Made by a program: the position numbers and the translations under genes. From Solwaraspora sp. WMMA2056 (GTDB taxonomy: Bacteria > Actinomycetota > Actinomycetes > Mycobacteriales > Micromonosporaceae), in contig NZ_CP128360.1 of the NCBI RefSeq assembly GCF_030345095.1, positions 3,968,001-4,032,000 on the forward strand: 64,000 bases of DNA. The letters run 5' to 3'. Within the stretch, counting starts at the first letter, position 1. Every line of letters starts with the position of its first letter. Of this stretch, positions 51,096-59,349 are shown one piece after another. The notes beneath the pieces were generated by a model. It saw only the letters and a program-made list of their open reading frames with translations, searched no databases and was not told the DNA's origin.

Positions 51096-51295
51096 TTGAC
51101 ACCCCCCGCTGGCGTAAGTCCAGCCGCAGTAACGGCCAGGGCGGTGACTGTGTGGAGGTGGCCGACAACGTGCCGGGTCGGGTGCTGGTGCGGGACTCGA
51201 AGGATCAGGCTGGGCCGGTGCTGACGTTCGGCCCGGCAGCCTGGCGGTCCTTCGTCGCCGGGGCGGCCGTGACCGCTGGCGGAGGCTCCCAGTAG
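51086..51295 (+). CDS. DUF397 domain protein (third)
   Basis: A 69-residue DUF397 protein: DTPRWRKSSRSNGQGGDCVEVAD, then VLVRDSKDQAGPVLTFGPAAWRSFV. The GTG start lies inside the end of its XRE partner, in another frame, with GGAGGT upstream. Its 3' 91 bases overlap the convergent VOC gene. Confidence 0.8.
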   Translation: MELIDTPRWRKSSRSNGQGGDCVEVADNVPGRVLVRDSKDQAGPVLTFGPAAWRSFVAGAAVTAGGGSQ

Positions 51296-51636
51296 ACCTC
51301 GACCCGGTGGCCGTCCGGGTCGAGGCACTTGAACGCCGTGTACGCGGGTTCGTCGTACTCCTCGATGATCTCGACCCCATCGGCGCGTAACCGGCCGCGC
51401 AGCGTGCGGACCGCGTCGGGTGCGGGCATGCGGAAGCCGAAGTGCAGGAACTCCGGTGACGCGCCGACGGCGTCGACGGCGTGCAGCGCCAGGTCGAAGC
51501 CGTCGGCGTCGCGGATGATGACCGTGCCGTCCGGGTAGCGCTGCGCCGTGGCCGGGTCGAAGCCGAAGTAGCGGCCGTAGAACTGGGTGCTGCGCTGCGG
51601 GTCGCGCACCGGCAGGCCGAGGTGGTTCAGTCGCAC
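51205..51636 (-). CDS. VOC family (glyoxalase/bleomycin-resistance fold) protein
   Basis: A 143-residue vicinal oxygen chelate protein: NHLGLPVRDPQRSTQFYGRYFGF, LHFGFRMPAPDAVRTLRGRL and CLDPDGHRVEVYWEPPP match the two beta-alpha-beta-beta-beta units. The metal-ligand positions (His4, Glu near the end) are present. I used the GTG at 51636, which begins at the first family residue. Convergent with, and overlapping, the DUF397 gene. Confidence 0.78.
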   Translation of the reverse strand: MRLNHLGLPVRDPQRSTQFYGRYFGFDPATAQRYPDGTVIIRDADGFDLALHAVDAVGASPEFLHFGFRMPAPDAVRTLRGRLRADGVEIIEEYDEPAYTAFKCLDPDGHRVEVYWEPPPAVTAAPATKDRQAAGPNVSTGPA

Positions 51637-51714
51637 GAATCCACATGGTATCGCGGTCGGCGGCCGACTGAGACATTGACGTACGGCGTTCGACGGCCTA
51701 CTTCGCATCTCACT

Positions 51715-51726
51715 GAAAGCGCTTTC
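51715..51726. promoter_or_regulatory. LacI-type operator palindrome
   Basis: GAAAGCGCTTTC, a perfect 12-bp palindrome with the central CG typical of LacI/CcpA-family operators, 22 bases upstream of the pectinesterase ATG. It suggests sugar-responsive repression. No LacI gene is in the window. Confidence 0.6.
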
Positions 51727-51748
51727 CCGGTGTGGGGGTGGAGGTGTG

Positions 51749-52810
51749 ATGCGACGGCGAGTGGTGCTCACGGCCGGTGCGGCGGCGATGATCCCGGGCC
51801 TCGGTGCCCTGGCGGGCCCGCAGCCGGTGTCGGCGGCCGCGTCGTCCCGGCGGCGGATCGTCGTCGCCGCCGACGGCCGGGGTGACGTGACGACCGTCCA
51901 GGCGGCGGTCGACGCGGTCCCGGCCGGCAACGCCGCGCCGTTCCGGATCGACGTCCGGCCCGGTGTCTACCACGGGCAGGTGATCGTCCCGTCGGACAAG
52001 CCGTACATCGTGCTGCGCGGGCTCGGGCGCGGTCCTACCGACGTCGTGGTCACCGACGACCGGGCCAACGGCACGCCGAAGCCGGGCGGCGGGACCTGGG
52101 GCACCTCGGGTAGCGCGTCGGTCACACTGGATGGTGCCGACTTCACGGCGGAGAACCTGACGCTGAGCAACTCCTTCGACGAGGCCGCCCATCCGGAGAT
52201 CACCAACCGGCAGGCCGTCGCGGTGCTGACCCGCGCCGACCGGATCGCCTTCCGGGGCGTGCGGTTCGTCGGCAACCAGGACACGCTGTACGTCAACAGC
52301 CAGTCCGCCGCGACCGTCGCCCGGGTGGCGCTCGACGGCTGCTACGTCGAGGGCGACGTCGACTTCATCTTCGGCCGGGCCACCGCCGCCTTCACCCGGT
52401 GCCACATCCATTCGCTGGACCGGGGTTCGGACAGCAACAACGGGTACGTGACCGCCGCGAGCACCGCGATCAGCAACCCGTACGGTCTGCTCTTCGACCG
52501 GTGCCGGTTCACCGGCGACGCCGCGCCGGGCACGGTGTTCCTCGGCCGGCCCTGGCACCCCAGCAACGATCCGGACGCGATCGGGCAGACGATCGTCCGC
52601 GACAGCGTGCTCGGTGCGCACATCAAGGCCGCGCCGTGGACCGACTTCGGCAGCTGGCCGTGGCGGGAGGCACGCTACTTCGAGTATCGCAGCCGTGGCC
52701 CCGGTGCCGGCGTCACCGACGACCGTCCGCAGCTGACCCGGGAGCAGGCCGCCGCGTACACGCCCGCCGCGTACCTCGCCGGAGCGGACGGCTGGCGGCC
52801 GTTCTGCTGA
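51749..52810 (+). CDS. Secreted pectinesterase
   Basis: A 353-residue carbohydrate esterase family 8 enzyme that demethylates pectin outside the cell. The N-terminus MRRRVVLTAGAAAMIPGLG is a twin-arginine-style signal with a cleavage site near VSAAAS. Family motifs are in order: TVQAAVDAVP, GNQDTLYV, GDVDFIFGRATAAF (catalytic Asp) and FLGRPWHP (active-site Arg). GGAGG precedes the ATG at 51749; a GTG codon directly before it is an alternative start. The LacI-type palindrome upstream implies carbon-source control. Confidence 0.9.
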   Translation: MRRRVVLTAGAAAMIPGLGALAGPQPVSAAASSRRRIVVAADGRGDVTTVQAAVDAVPAGNAAPFRIDVRPGVYHGQVIVPSDKPYIVLRGLGRGPTDVVVTDDRANGTPKPGGGTWGTSGSASVTLDGADFTAENLTLSNSFDEAAHPEITNRQAVAVLTRADRIAFRGVRFVGNQDTLYVNSQSAATVARVALDGCYVEGDVDFIFGRATAAFTRCHIHSLDRGSDSNNGYVTAASTAISNPYGLLFDRCRFTGDAAPGTVFLGRPWHPSNDPDAIGQTIVRDSVLGAHIKAAPWTDFGSWPWREARYFEYRSRGPGAGVTDDRPQLTREQAAAYTPAAYLAGADGWRPFC

Positions 52811-52828
52811 CCGGGACCGGGGTCGCAG

Positions 52829-54001
52829 TCAGTCGGCGAGGAAGTCGTCGACGTGGCGGACCAGTTCGGCCCAGGCGGGTTCGGTCGCGGTGAACAGGTG
52901 ATTGGTGCTGTCGAGCAGCACCAACCGGCTGTCGCCGATCAGCGCGGCGAGTTCCGTGGCGTCCGAGGCGGGGACCCGGGGGTCGCCCCGGGCGTGCAGG
53001 ATCAGCGTGGGGCAGCGGACCCGCTCCACCAGCGGAAACACGTCCATGGTGGCGATCATGTGGAAGAAGTGGACCAGGTTCTCCAGCGACGTGGTCCGTC
53101 GGGTGAAGGCGATGTACGCGTCCAGCTCGGCCGGGGCGGCGTTGGGCAGAAACAGGGCGGCGTAGGCGCGCAGGAAGGCCGGGTCGGCGGACTGCCAGGC
53201 GACGGTGGCCAGGTCCAGGTCGACGTCGGCGACCCGGCGGTCCAGGTCGGTGTGGGCGCGGGCCTGCCGGCCCCGGGCGTGGCTGCTGATCAGGACCATC
53301 CGGGTGATCCGTTCCGGGCGCAGCGCCGCGTAGGCGATCGCGGTGGCGGCGGCCTGGGCCGTCCCGATGATCGCGAAGGTGTCGTAGCCGGCGGCGTCGG
53401 CGACGGTGTCGAGGTCCTCGACCCACACCTGCGGTGACGGCGACGGCGGGCACCAGTCGGAGAGCCCGCAGCCCCGCTCGTCGTAGCGCAGCCCCCGCCG
53501 GGTCTCGCGCATCAGGTCCCGGTACCAGTGGATCCACATCGGATCACGGCGGTCGAGGCCGAGGTGGGTCAGCCAGTTGGCGGCGGAGATCAGCGGGGGA
53601 CCGCTGCCGGTGACGGTGTACGCGAGTCGGGTGCCGTCCCTGGTCTGGCAGAACCGGACGGTGTCGTAGTCCCCGGGGTTGGCGGCCGGGGCGACGTCGG
53701 CGATGAACTGGTAGCCACGCCGGTGGATGGTGCGGATGATCTCCTGACTGCCTCCGGTGTCGCCGACGGCGTGGCGGGCGGCGCGCAGGGTGGCGGCGAT
53801 CGCTGATTCGCTGACGGGGTGTCCCGACCAGACGGTGTCAAGGAGCTGCTGTCGGGTGACGACCCGGTCGCGGTGCGCGGCGAGGTGGCACAGCAGTTCG
53901 ATGGCGCGGGGTTCAGCGCGGACCTGCTGGCCGTGGTGGCGTAGCTGCCGGCCGTCCAGGTCCAGCTCGTACGGGCCGAATCGGAGTCGCGCGTGTGCCA
54001 C
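52829..54001 (-). CDS. Winged-helix regulator fused to alpha/beta hydrolase-like domain
   Basis: A 390-residue protein. Residues 1 to about 105 are an OmpR-type DNA-binding domain (LRFGPYELDLDGRQLRHHG, LCHLAAHRDRVVTRQQLLD, IHRRGYQFIADV). Residues about 115-390 are an alpha/beta hydrolase fold (RLAYTVTGSGPPLI, LRYDERGCGLSDW, LILHARGDPRVP, DSTNHLFTA). The nucleophile elbow reads IGTAQAAA, so Ala215 replaces the catalytic Ser, although acid and His look present. The hydrolase part is therefore probably a ligand-sensing domain. It is convergent with the pectinesterase gene. Confidence 0.8.
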   Translation of the reverse strand: MAHARLRFGPYELDLDGRQLRHHGQQVRAEPRAIELLCHLAAHRDRVVTRQQLLDTVWSGHPVSESAIAATLRAARHAVGDTGGSQEIIRTIHRRGYQFIADVAPAANPGDYDTVRFCQTRDGTRLAYTVTGSGPPLISAANWLTHLGLDRRDPMWIHWYRDLMRETRRGLRYDERGCGLSDWCPPSPSPQVWVEDLDTVADAAGYDTFAIIGTAQAAATAIAYAALRPERITRMVLISSHARGRQARAHTDLDRRVADVDLDLATVAWQSADPAFLRAYAALFLPNAAPAELDAYIAFTRRTTSLENLVHFFHMIATMDVFPLVERVRCPTLILHARGDPRVPASDATELAALIGDSRLVLLDSTNHLFTATEPAWAELVRHVDDFLAD

Positions 54002-54107
54002 CGCCGGAGCATAGCGGCATCGATGTGTCGCTCCTGATCATGCTCTTGGGGCTGGCCGGGTGGTAGCGCTCCCACCCGGTCACAGTTTGAAAACTTCGCC
54101 CACGGTC

Positions 54108-54148
54108 TTGACAGGGAGGGGGTGTTAGTAAGAACTTTTACCACTAAC
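54108..54148 (+). promoter_or_regulatory. Promoter/operator region of the amino-sugar operon
   Basis: TTGACA at 54108-54113 is a consensus -35; candidate -10 hexamers just downstream (TAAGAA, 54129-54134) are at 15 bp. An inverted repeat GTTAGT (54124-54129) / ACTAAC (54143-54148) covers the -10 region, as expected for a repressor site of the adjacent RpiR regulator. Confidence 0.5.
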
Positions 54149-54180
54149 AGTTAACAGTCTTTCCCGAAAGGTCGGTGCCG

Positions 54181-55185
54181 ATGGCCGGGCATGAGGAGCA
54201 GAGCCTCGCGGGGACCGCGCTGGCCGACGCCCCCGGGCCGGCGGACTCGGTGCTGGCCCGCATCCGGCTCACCGACTTCGCCGGTGCCCTGCGCCGGGTC
54301 GCCGACCAGGTGCTGTCCGACCCGGCCGGGGCCGCCCGCGCCACCATAGTGGAGCTGGCCGAACGCAGTGGTACGTCGCCGGCGACGGTGACCCGCTTCT
54401 GCCGGGCACTCGGCTTCGACGGCTACGCCGACCTGCGACTCGGCATCGCCGCCGAGACCGGTCGGGCCCGTGCCGCCGGCTGGACCGTCGACATCGGACG
54501 CGAGATCCAGCCGGGTGACCCGCTCGACCGGGTGCTCGGCCAGATCATGGCCGCCGACACCCAGGCGATGAACGACACCGCGGCCCTGCTGGACCTCGCC
54601 GAGGTGGAGAAGGCCGCCAACGCCGTCGCCGCCGCCAGTCGGGTCAACATCTTCGGTGCCAGCGGCAGCGCCCTGGTCGGCGAGGAGATGCAGTTCAGTC
54701 TGCACCGCATCGGCGTACCGGCCTGGGCCTGGACCGACCTGCACAACGGTCTGGCCAGCGCGGCGCTGATGCGCGACGGCGATGTGGCCCTAGGGATCTC
54801 GCACACCGGCCAGACCCGCGAAACCATCGAGATGGTCGCGGAGGCCGGCAGCCACGGCGCGACCACCGTCGCGTTGACCAGCTTCCCCCGCTCCACCCTG
54901 GCCGAGCTGGCCGACATCGTCCTGCTCACCGCCACCCAGGCGACGACCTTCCGGCCGGACGCGCTGTCTGCCCGGCACCCGCAACTCGTCGTGCTCGACC
55001 TGCTGTACGTCGCCGTCGCACAACGGACCCACGACCGGGCGCACGCGGCGTTCCGCCGGACCGCCCGTGCCGTCGACGGCCACAAAGCTGTTGATGGTCA
55101 CAAGGCTGCCGATGGCCATCGGGCCGTCGACGGCCACCAGGCCATGAACCCGATCATTCACCGCCCCGCCGAAACCCCCAGCTGA
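54181..55185 (+). CDS. MurR/RpiR family transcriptional regulator
   Basis: A 334-residue regulator. The N-terminal HTH_6 domain includes VADQVLSDPAGAARATIVEL and SGTSPATVTRFCRALGFDGY. The C-terminal SIS sugar-phosphate-binding domain includes RVNIFGASGSALVGEEMQF and ALGISHTGQTRETIEMVAEA. It is expected to sense an amino-sugar phosphate and control the importer genes that follow. The C-terminus has four near-identical six-residue units (VDGHKA, VDGHKA, ADGHRA, VDGHQA). Start could also be the GTG at 54175. Confidence 0.87.
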   Translation: MAGHEEQSLAGTALADAPGPADSVLARIRLTDFAGALRRVADQVLSDPAGAARATIVELAERSGTSPATVTRFCRALGFDGYADLRLGIAAETGRARAAGWTVDIGREIQPGDPLDRVLGQIMAADTQAMNDTAALLDLAEVEKAANAVAAASRVNIFGASGSALVGEEMQFSLHRIGVPAWAWTDLHNGLASAALMRDGDVALGISHTGQTRETIEMVAEAGSHGATTVALTSFPRSTLAELADIVLLTATQATTFRPDALSARHPQLVVLDLLYVAVAQRTHDRAHAAFRRTARAVDGHKAVDGHKAADGHRAVDGHQAMNPIIHRPAETPS

Positions 55186-55197
55186 GGAGCGCAGATC

Positions 55198-56646
55198 ATG
55201 TCCCTTATCCCCGACTCCGCCCGGATCCCGTCCGCGGTCGCCGGCGCCTCGGTGCGCCGCCGGACCCTGCTGCGTCGGGCCGCCGCCGCCGGCCTGCTCG
55301 CCGGCCCGGCCGCCGGCCTGCTCTCCGCCTGCGCCGGCAGTGACCCCGGCAGCGGCACGGAAACCGGTACCAAGAGCCCGGACAACCCGTTCGGCGTCGC
55401 CGACGACAGCAGCGTCGACGTCGTCGTGTTCAACGGCGGACTCGGTGACGAGTACCCGGAGTTCGACAAGACGCTCTTCGTGGCCAAGCACGACAGCGTG
55501 ACCGTCAACCTCAGCTCCACCCAGAAGATCAAGACCGAGCAGCAGCCGAAGTTCTCCACCACCCCGGCCGACCTGATCAACAACTCGGGTGCCGACCTGA
55601 TGGCGATCGACACCCTGATCAACGAGGGGGCGCTGACCGAGCTGACCCCGCTGCTGGACGCGCCGAGCTGGGACGACCCGGACGTCAAGGTCCGCGACAC
55701 GCTGCTGCCCGGCACCGTCGACGACGGTACGTTCGACGGCCAGTTCTTCCAGCTCAACTACGCGTACACGGTCTTCGGGCTGTGGATGGACCAGGCGTTG
55801 TTCGACCGCAACGGGTGGGCGGTGCCGACCAGCTTCGACGAGTTCTTCACCCTCGCCCCGAAGATCAAGGCAGCCGGGGTGGCGCCGTTCGCGTTCGCCG
55901 GCAAGTACCCGTACTACATGCGGTGGCCGATCATGACCTGGATCTGGCTGGCCGGTGGCCGTCAGGCCGTCGTCGACATCGACAACCTGAAGGAAGGCGC
56001 CTGGCAGACCGACGCGGTCACCGCCGCGATGAGCGCCGTCGAGAAGATGGTCAAGGATGGCTACACGCTGACCGGCAGCGACACGCTGACCCACACCGAG
56101 TCGCAGCAGGCCTGGCTGGACGGCAAGGCGGCGTTCCTGCCCTGCGGCACCTGGCTGGAGAACGAGATGCGCTCCACCATCCCGACCGGGTTCCAGATGA
56201 AGATCGTCCCGGTGTGGAGCGTCGGCGCGAACGACGCGGCCCCGTACGGCACCGTGCAGGCCGGCTCCGGCGAAGGCTGGATCGTGCCGAAGAAGGCCGC
56301 CAACGCCCCTGGCGGGATGGAGTTCCTGCGGGCCATGCTCTCCAAGGAGGGTGCCGGCAAGTTCGCCGAGCTGACCAGCTCGCTCGCCTCGGTCAAGGGC
56401 TCCGGCGACAACGTCACCAACTCGACGGCGCTGACCTCGGCCAACGAGCTGATGGCCAACGCCCCCGGTGACCTGGTGTCGTTCCGCCACCCCGACTGGT
56501 ACGCCGACATCGACAAGGTGGAGCAGAACGCCATCGGTGAGCTGATGGCCGGCCGGATGACCGCCGCGCAGTTCCAGGCGGCGTTGCAGGAGGCGTCCGA
56601 CGCGGTCGCCGCCGACGACGCGGTCAACAAGTTCACCCGGTCCTGA
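55198..56646 (+). CDS. ngcE: Sugar ABC transporter substrate-binding lipoprotein (NgcE-like)
   Basis: A 482-residue extracellular solute-binding protein. Arg20-22 (RRRTLLRRA) and a hydrophobic stretch form a Tat-type signal, and LLSAC sets the lipid-anchored Cys45. The mature start SPDNPFGVADDS, VDVVVFNGGLGDEYPEF and INNSGADLMAIDTLI resemble NgcE, the N-acetylglucosamine/chitobiose-binding protein of Streptomyces. With two permeases and an RpiR regulator next to it, the NgcEFG assignment is likely. The ATPase is missing here, as usual for systems served by a shared MsiK. Confidence 0.78.
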   Translation: MSLIPDSARIPSAVAGASVRRRTLLRRAAAAGLLAGPAAGLLSACAGSDPGSGTETGTKSPDNPFGVADDSSVDVVVFNGGLGDEYPEFDKTLFVAKHDSVTVNLSSTQKIKTEQQPKFSTTPADLINNSGADLMAIDTLINEGALTELTPLLDAPSWDDPDVKVRDTLLPGTVDDGTFDGQFFQLNYAYTVFGLWMDQALFDRNGWAVPTSFDEFFTLAPKIKAAGVAPFAFAGKYPYYMRWPIMTWIWLAGGRQAVVDIDNLKEGAWQTDAVTAAMSAVEKMVKDGYTLTGSDTLTHTESQQAWLDGKAAFLPCGTWLENEMRSTIPTGFQMKIVPVWSVGANDAAPYGTVQAGSGEGWIVPKKAANAPGGMEFLRAMLSKEGAGKFAELTSSLASVKGSGDNVTNSTALTSANELMANAPGDLVSFRHPDWYADIDKVEQNAIGELMAGRMTAAQFQAALQEASDAVAADDAVNKFTRS

Positions 56647-56706
56647 CCCGGCCCTGAACCCGGTACGGCGGCCCGGTACGTCGGCCCAGGAAGGAAGCGA
56701 CAGGTC

Positions 56707-57648
56707 ATGCGGCACGGGAAGGCCCGGTTCGTCACCGGGTTTCTGGCACTGCCGGTAGCGCTGTACGTGTTCTACGTCGTCTGGCCGTACGCACAGGCGG
56801 TCGGCTACTCGATGACGAACTGGGGTGGCTACTCCGACACCCAGGAGTTCGTCGGGCTGGCCAACTACGTACGGCTCTTCGGTGACGAACTGATTCACAA
56901 GGCCTTCTGGCACAACGTGTTCTTCCTGGTCACGCTGCCGCTGTTCACCATCGCGCTGGCCCTGTTCCTGGCGTTCCTGCTCAACGTGGGCGGGCGCGGG
57001 GACAGGGCCGGCGTCCGGGGGGTACGCGGGTCCGGCATCTACAAGATCATCTTCTTCTTCCCGCAGGTGCTCTCCCTGGTGCTGATCGCCATCATGTGGG
57101 GCGCCATCTACCGGGGCGACAGCCAGGGACTGCTCAACGGCATCCTGATCCGGGTCGGGCTGGTCGACGCCGAGGCGCCGCTGAAGTTCGTCTCCGACCC
57201 GACACCGTTCCTCGGCGTACCGGCGGTGCTGTGGTGGCTGCTGCTGATCGCGGTCTGGGGCGGCGTCGGCTTCTACATGGTGCTCTTCTCCGCCGCCATG
57301 CAGTCCATCCCCAAGGACATCTTCGAAGCGGCGATGCTCGACGGCGCCAGCCGGGTCACCAGCTTCCTGCGGATCACCCTGCCGCTGCTGCGTGACAGCA
57401 TCTCGGTGGCCTGGGTCTACCTCGGCTTCATCGCCCTGGACATGTACGCCCTGGTCTTCATGATGACCCCCAACCAGGGCGGCCCCGACCACGCCAGCGA
57501 GGTCTTCGCCTCGGTCATCAACTTCACCGCCTTCAACAAGGGCCAGTTCGGGTACGCCTGCGCCATCGGCGTCGCCCTGGCCATCTTCACGCTGCTGCTC
57601 GCCGCCGTGCAGCTACGCGTCACCCGCCGCGAGCGGATCGAATACTAG
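56707..57648 (+). CDS. ngcF: Sugar ABC transporter permease (NgcF-like)
   Basis: A 313-residue inner-membrane permease with six hydrophobic segments, starting GFLALPVALYVFYVVWPYAQA. The EAA loop that docks the ATPase is EAAMLDGASRVTSFLRITLP. Its partner permease and binding protein flank it with gaps of 14 and 60 bases. AGGAAGCGA precedes the ATG. Assigned to NgcF by context and overall pattern. Confidence 0.78.
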   Translation: MRHGKARFVTGFLALPVALYVFYVVWPYAQAVGYSMTNWGGYSDTQEFVGLANYVRLFGDELIHKAFWHNVFFLVTLPLFTIALALFLAFLLNVGGRGDRAGVRGVRGSGIYKIIFFFPQVLSLVLIAIMWGAIYRGDSQGLLNGILIRVGLVDAEAPLKFVSDPTPFLGVPAVLWWLLLIAVWGGVGFYMVLFSAAMQSIPKDIFEAAMLDGASRVTSFLRITLPLLRDSISVAWVYLGFIALDMYALVFMMTPNQGGPDHASEVFASVINFTAFNKGQFGYACAIGVALAIFTLLLAAVQLRVTRRERIEY

Positions 57649-57661
57649 GGAGGGCCGCGCG

Positions 57662-58630
57662 ATGAGCACTGTCACCAATCCACCGACCGGCGCGGCCACC
57701 CCGCCACCGCCCACCGTCACCGGCGGCCGCCGTACCGCCCGGCCGTTGCCGCCCCGGCGGGCCGGCGCCGCCTCCGACAGCTTCTTCAACGGCTTCTCCC
57801 ACCTGTTCCTGCTGGTGTGGGGTGCCATGGTGGTGCTGCCGCTGCTGTGGGTGGTGATGTCGTCGTTCAAGGACGACGCGCAGATCATCCGCGACCCGCT
57901 GTCGCTGATCCCGGACCAGCTGCACTGGGACAACTTCGCCCGCGCCTGGGTCGACGGCGGCATCGGCGACTTCTTCCTCAACACCCTCGTCATCGTCGGC
58001 GGCGGCGTGTTCCTCACCATGCTGCTCGGCTCGATGGCCGCCTACGTGCTGGCCCGCTACGAGTTCCCCGGCAACCGGCTCATCTACTACATGTTCCTGT
58101 CCGGGCTGACCCTGCCGGTGTTCATGGCCGCAGTGCCGCTGTACAAGGGCGTCTACAACACCGGGGTCGTCCTGCCGCTGCTCGGCCCGAACAGCCACCT
58201 CATGCTGATCCTGGTCTACACCGCCTGGTCGCTGGCGTTCACCGTCTTCTTCATGCACTCGTTCTTCAAGACCCTGCCGGACACCGTCGCCGAAGCGGCG
58301 ATGGTCGACGGCGCGTCGCACACGACGCTGTTCTTCCGGGTCATGCTGCCGATGGCCCGACCCGGCCTGATCAGCATCGGCATCTTCAACGTCATCGGCC
58401 AGTGGAACCAGTGGTACCTGCCGTACCTGCTGATGCAGCCCAGCGGCGGCGAGGCCAAGAATCAGGTGATCGCGCAGGGCCTCATCGACCTGTCGGTCAA
58501 CCAGGGCTACAAGTCCGACTGGTCCGGCCTGTTCGCCGGCGTCACCATGGCCATGCTCCCGGTGCTGATCGTCTACCTCGTCTTCCAGCGGCAGGTGCAG
58601 GCCGGCCTCACCGGCAGCGTCTCGAAATAG
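57662..58630 (+). CDS. ngcG: Sugar ABC transporter permease (NgcG-like)
   Basis: A 322-residue MalG-type permease. After a Pro/Thr/Arg-rich N-terminal tail of about 40 residues it has six hydrophobic segments and the EAA motif EAAMVDGASHTTLFFRVMLP. GGGAGGG precedes the ATG. It completes the two-permease importer with the preceding genes; no ATPase or hydrolase follows. Confidence 0.78.
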   Translation: MSTVTNPPTGAATPPPPTVTGGRRTARPLPPRRAGAASDSFFNGFSHLFLLVWGAMVVLPLLWVVMSSFKDDAQIIRDPLSLIPDQLHWDNFARAWVDGGIGDFFLNTLVIVGGGVFLTMLLGSMAAYVLARYEFPGNRLIYYMFLSGLTLPVFMAAVPLYKGVYNTGVVLPLLGPNSHLMLILVYTAWSLAFTVFFMHSFFKTLPDTVAEAAMVDGASHTTLFFRVMLPMARPGLISIGIFNVIGQWNQWYLPYLLMQPSGGEAKNQVIAQGLIDLSVNQGYKSDWSGLFAGVTMAMLPVLIVYLVFQRQVQAGLTGSVSK

Positions 58631-58680
58631 CAGCTCGCAGTCCCGCCAGGAAGTCGGTTCGTCGGTGTGGCGACGGCACG

Positions 58681-59100
58681 TCAAAGGTAGCCGATGCCGC
58701 CACATCGGTCGCATTCGACAAATTCGTGAAAGTAGTCGCCATTGTTGCCGTATTCGTGAGTGACGTAGCCTCCCTTGGAGCCGCCGCACGACGGGCAGGG
58801 CGTTCTGTTGATGAAGCCGTGCAGGATCGCCTTGGTGACGGCCAATCCGGCGAGTGCGGCGGCAACGATCCATCCCCAGGCCAGGGTCCCGGTGAAGTAC
58901 GCGATCAGGAAGCCGCCAGCGGTGCCGACCGTCAGCAGGGCTCGGACCGGAGATCCGTAAAGAATCCAGTGAATGCTCCGCAGGATCTGATATGCCACGA
59001 TTGCCAGAAGAAATGGAAGAATCAATACGATCGCTATGGTGAGAATTCCCGGAATATTCGATGCGAGTTCATCGAAATCGACGACAACAAGCGCGACCAT
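58681..59100 (-). CDS. Membrane protein with C-terminal zinc-ribbon-like motif
   Basis: A 139-residue protein with three to four hydrophobic helices (IPGILTIAIVLILPFLLAIV, ALLTVGTAGGFLIAYFTG, LAWGWIVAAALAGLAVTKAI), then CPSCGG and CDRCGG about 27 residues apart. The two CxxCGG units resemble DnaJ-type zinc fingers. Lower GC content and AT-rich flanks set it apart from its neighbours. No family name can be given. Confidence 0.65.
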   Translation of the reverse strand: MVALVVVDFDELASNIPGILTIAIVLILPFLLAIVAYQILRSIHWILYGSPVRALLTVGTAGGFLIAYFTGTLAWGWIVAAALAGLAVTKAILHGFINRTPCPSCGGSKGGYVTHEYGNNGDYFHEFVECDRCGGIGYL

Positions 59101-59349
59101 CGGTCACTCCCACGTGTCAAGTCCTGAATATTCGGGTTGCGTGTAACGGTAGACAGGTGGGTAAGATCGTTTAAATCCTCCGCGCGGACGCAACGCGGGA
59201 GACATCCGCTCCGGTCAGTGCGCCGAGAAGTAGCGGACATCGGCGAAGTGTCCGGCGTGCCGCTGGTCCCGGCCTTGGCCGCCCACGACCAGAACCCCAG
59301 CTGGTTTGGTTGGCATCAGGATGTCACCGGTGCCGGTCAGAATGACCGG

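Noticed and set aside
54790-57492. 900-residue open frame on the minus strand
   Set aside because: It lies antisense to RpiR, NgcE and NgcF, all with clear family motifs; its composition (Asp/Arg/Val/Gly/His-rich) is typical of antisense frames in high-GC DNA.
59137-59349. N-terminal extension of the DNA polymerase-like protein
   Set aside because: The extension is Arg/Ser-rich, crosses an AT-rich intergenic region and lies before the first family-like residues.
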